From positions 1 through 7,157 of the forward strand of contig JAFXOC010000231.1 of NCBI GenBank assembly GCA_017529085.1: a stretch of DNA of 7,157 nt, given 5' to 3'. A program made the position numbers and the translations under genes. The DNA is from Selenomonadaceae bacterium. GTDB taxonomy: Bacteria > Bacillota > Negativicutes > Selenomonadales > Selenomonadaceae. Below the pieces are notes generated by a model. That model did not search any database. It saw nothing but the letters and a program-made list of their open reading frames with translations, and was not told the origin of the DNA. This document shows positions 6,810 through 7,157 of this stretch, piece by piece. Within the stretch, counting starts at the first letter, position 1. Every line of letters starts with the position of its first letter.

Positions 6810-6838
6810 TTGACAACGATGAAACTTTTCTCTATAAT
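6810..6838 (+). promoter_or_regulatory. Consensus sigma70 promoter of the tRNA Lys-Glu-Asp-(Phe) operon
   Basis: TTGACA (6810-6815) and TATAAT (6833-6838) are exact consensus with a 17-base spacer. They follow an A/T-rich upstream stretch with a run of nine A (6799-6807) that could act as an UP element. The first tRNA begins 53 bases after the -10 box, leaving a leader of about 45 bases. That leader contains a weak hairpin (ACAACT 6855-6860 with AGTTGT 6877-6882). Confidence 0.9.
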
Positions 6839-6890
6839 AACAAAAGTCAGCTACACAACTTGGTTGCGACTAAGAGAGTTGTCTGATGAA

Positions 6891-6966
6891 GGTTCACTAG
6901 CTCAGTCGGTAGAGCACCTGACTTTTAATCAGGGTGTCCCGGGTTCGAATCCCGGGTGAGCCACCA
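6891..6966 (+). tRNA. tRNA-Lys (anticodon TTT)
   Basis: A complete 76-base cloverleaf with encoded CCA. The acceptor GGTTCAC pairs with GTGAGCC, the anticodon stem CTGA/TCAG frames a loop with TTT, and the T arm is CCCGG-GTTCGAAT-CCCGG. It is the first gene of the tRNA operon and reads AAA and AAG. It shares CACTAGCTCA in the acceptor/D arm with the tRNA-Lys(CTT) at 2672. Confidence 0.95.
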
Positions 6967-6967
6967 T

Positions 6968-7043
6968 GGCGCGTTGGTCAAGTGGTCTAAGACACCGCCC
7001 TTTCACGGCGGTAACACGGGTTCAAATCCCGTACGCGTCACCA
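6968..7043 (+). tRNA. tRNA-Glu (anticodon TTC)
   Basis: 76 bases with CCA, starting one base after the preceding tRNA. The acceptor GGCGCGT pairs with ACGCGTC (one G-T). The anticodon stem CCGCC/GGCGG encloses CTTTCAC, giving anticodon TTC. The T arm is ACGGG-TTCAAAT-CCCGT. Confidence 0.95.
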
Positions 7044-7044
7044 C

Positions 7045-7121
7045 GGCCCGGTAGTTTAGTTGGTTAGAATGCCGCCCGGTCACGGCGGAGGTCAGGGGTT
7101 CAAGCCCCCTTCGGGTCGCCA
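7045..7121 (+). tRNA. tRNA-Asp (anticodon GTC)
   Basis: 77 bases with CCA, starting one base after tRNA-Glu. The acceptor GGCCCGG pairs with TCGGGTC (two G-T pairs) and the discriminator is G, as usual for Asp. The anticodon stem CCGCC/GGCGG encloses CGGTCAC, giving anticodon GTC. Confidence 0.95.
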
Positions 7122-7125
7122 TTTT

Positions 7126-7157
7126 GCCTCGGTAGCTCAGTTGGTAGAGCAGGGGAC
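7126..7157 (+). tRNA. tRNA, 5' part only, probably tRNA-Phe
   Basis: The acceptor strand GCCTCGG, the D arm GCTC-AGTTGGTA-GAGC and the start of an anticodon stem GGGGA are visible, then the window ends before the anticodon. The 5' sequence and the GGGGAC start of the anticodon arm resemble bacterial tRNA-Phe. The identity is an inference. Confidence 0.7.

Overview
The window comes from a bacterium with moderate GC content. It has sigma70-type TTGACA/TATAAT promoters and tRNA genes that encode their own CCA ends. The genus cannot be fixed from the sequence. The relics of a TusA/O-acetylhomoserine sulfhydrylase sulfur pathway are the type common in anaerobes. Several adjacent genes are joined by deletions rather than by normal gene ends, which points to ongoing gene decay, as in host-restricted or symbiotic lineages (inference).

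Layout, left to right. (1) 1-724, minus strand: the 5' two-thirds of an apparently healthy dicarboxylate/amino-acid:cation symporter, running off the left edge. A strong hairpin lies just upstream. (2) 839-2597, minus strand: a broken sulfur-metabolism operon. In transcription order it holds a Family 2 encapsulin shell protein that has lost its N-terminus and probably an internal block, a TusA-like sulfur carrier that has lost its C-terminus, and an O-acetylhomoserine sulfhydrylase (MetY) that has lost its N-terminus and carries an in-frame stop. The tusA and metY relics are fused at one deletion junction near 1700. (3) 2628-2806, plus strand: a tRNA-Lys(CTT) unit with consensus promoter and terminator. 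(4) 2807-2959, minus strand: an IS110-family transposase fragment. (5) 3023-3343, plus strand: an unrecognised 106-residue protein. (6) 3364-6271, minus strand: a McrBC-type modification-dependent restriction system in which the end of mcrB and the start of mcrC have been deleted, leaving two overlapping frames. (7) 6272-6809: no intact gene, only short protein-like open stretches, probably decayed coding DNA. (8) 6810-7157, plus strand: a second consensus promoter driving tRNA-Lys(TTT), tRNA-Glu(TTC), tRNA-Asp(GTC) and the start of a fourth tRNA, probably Phe.

The IS110 fragment, orphan gene and McrBC remnant lie between two tRNA-Lys units, so this looks like a small eroded defence island in a tRNA neighbourhood. 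The most interesting content is the encapsulin-tusA-metY relic. It ties a Family 2 encapsulin compartment, known elsewhere for cysteine desulfurase cargo, to a sulfane-sulfur carrier and a homocysteine-forming enzyme in one translationally coupled operon. Here the operon is dead or dying. An intact version in a relative would be worth finding.
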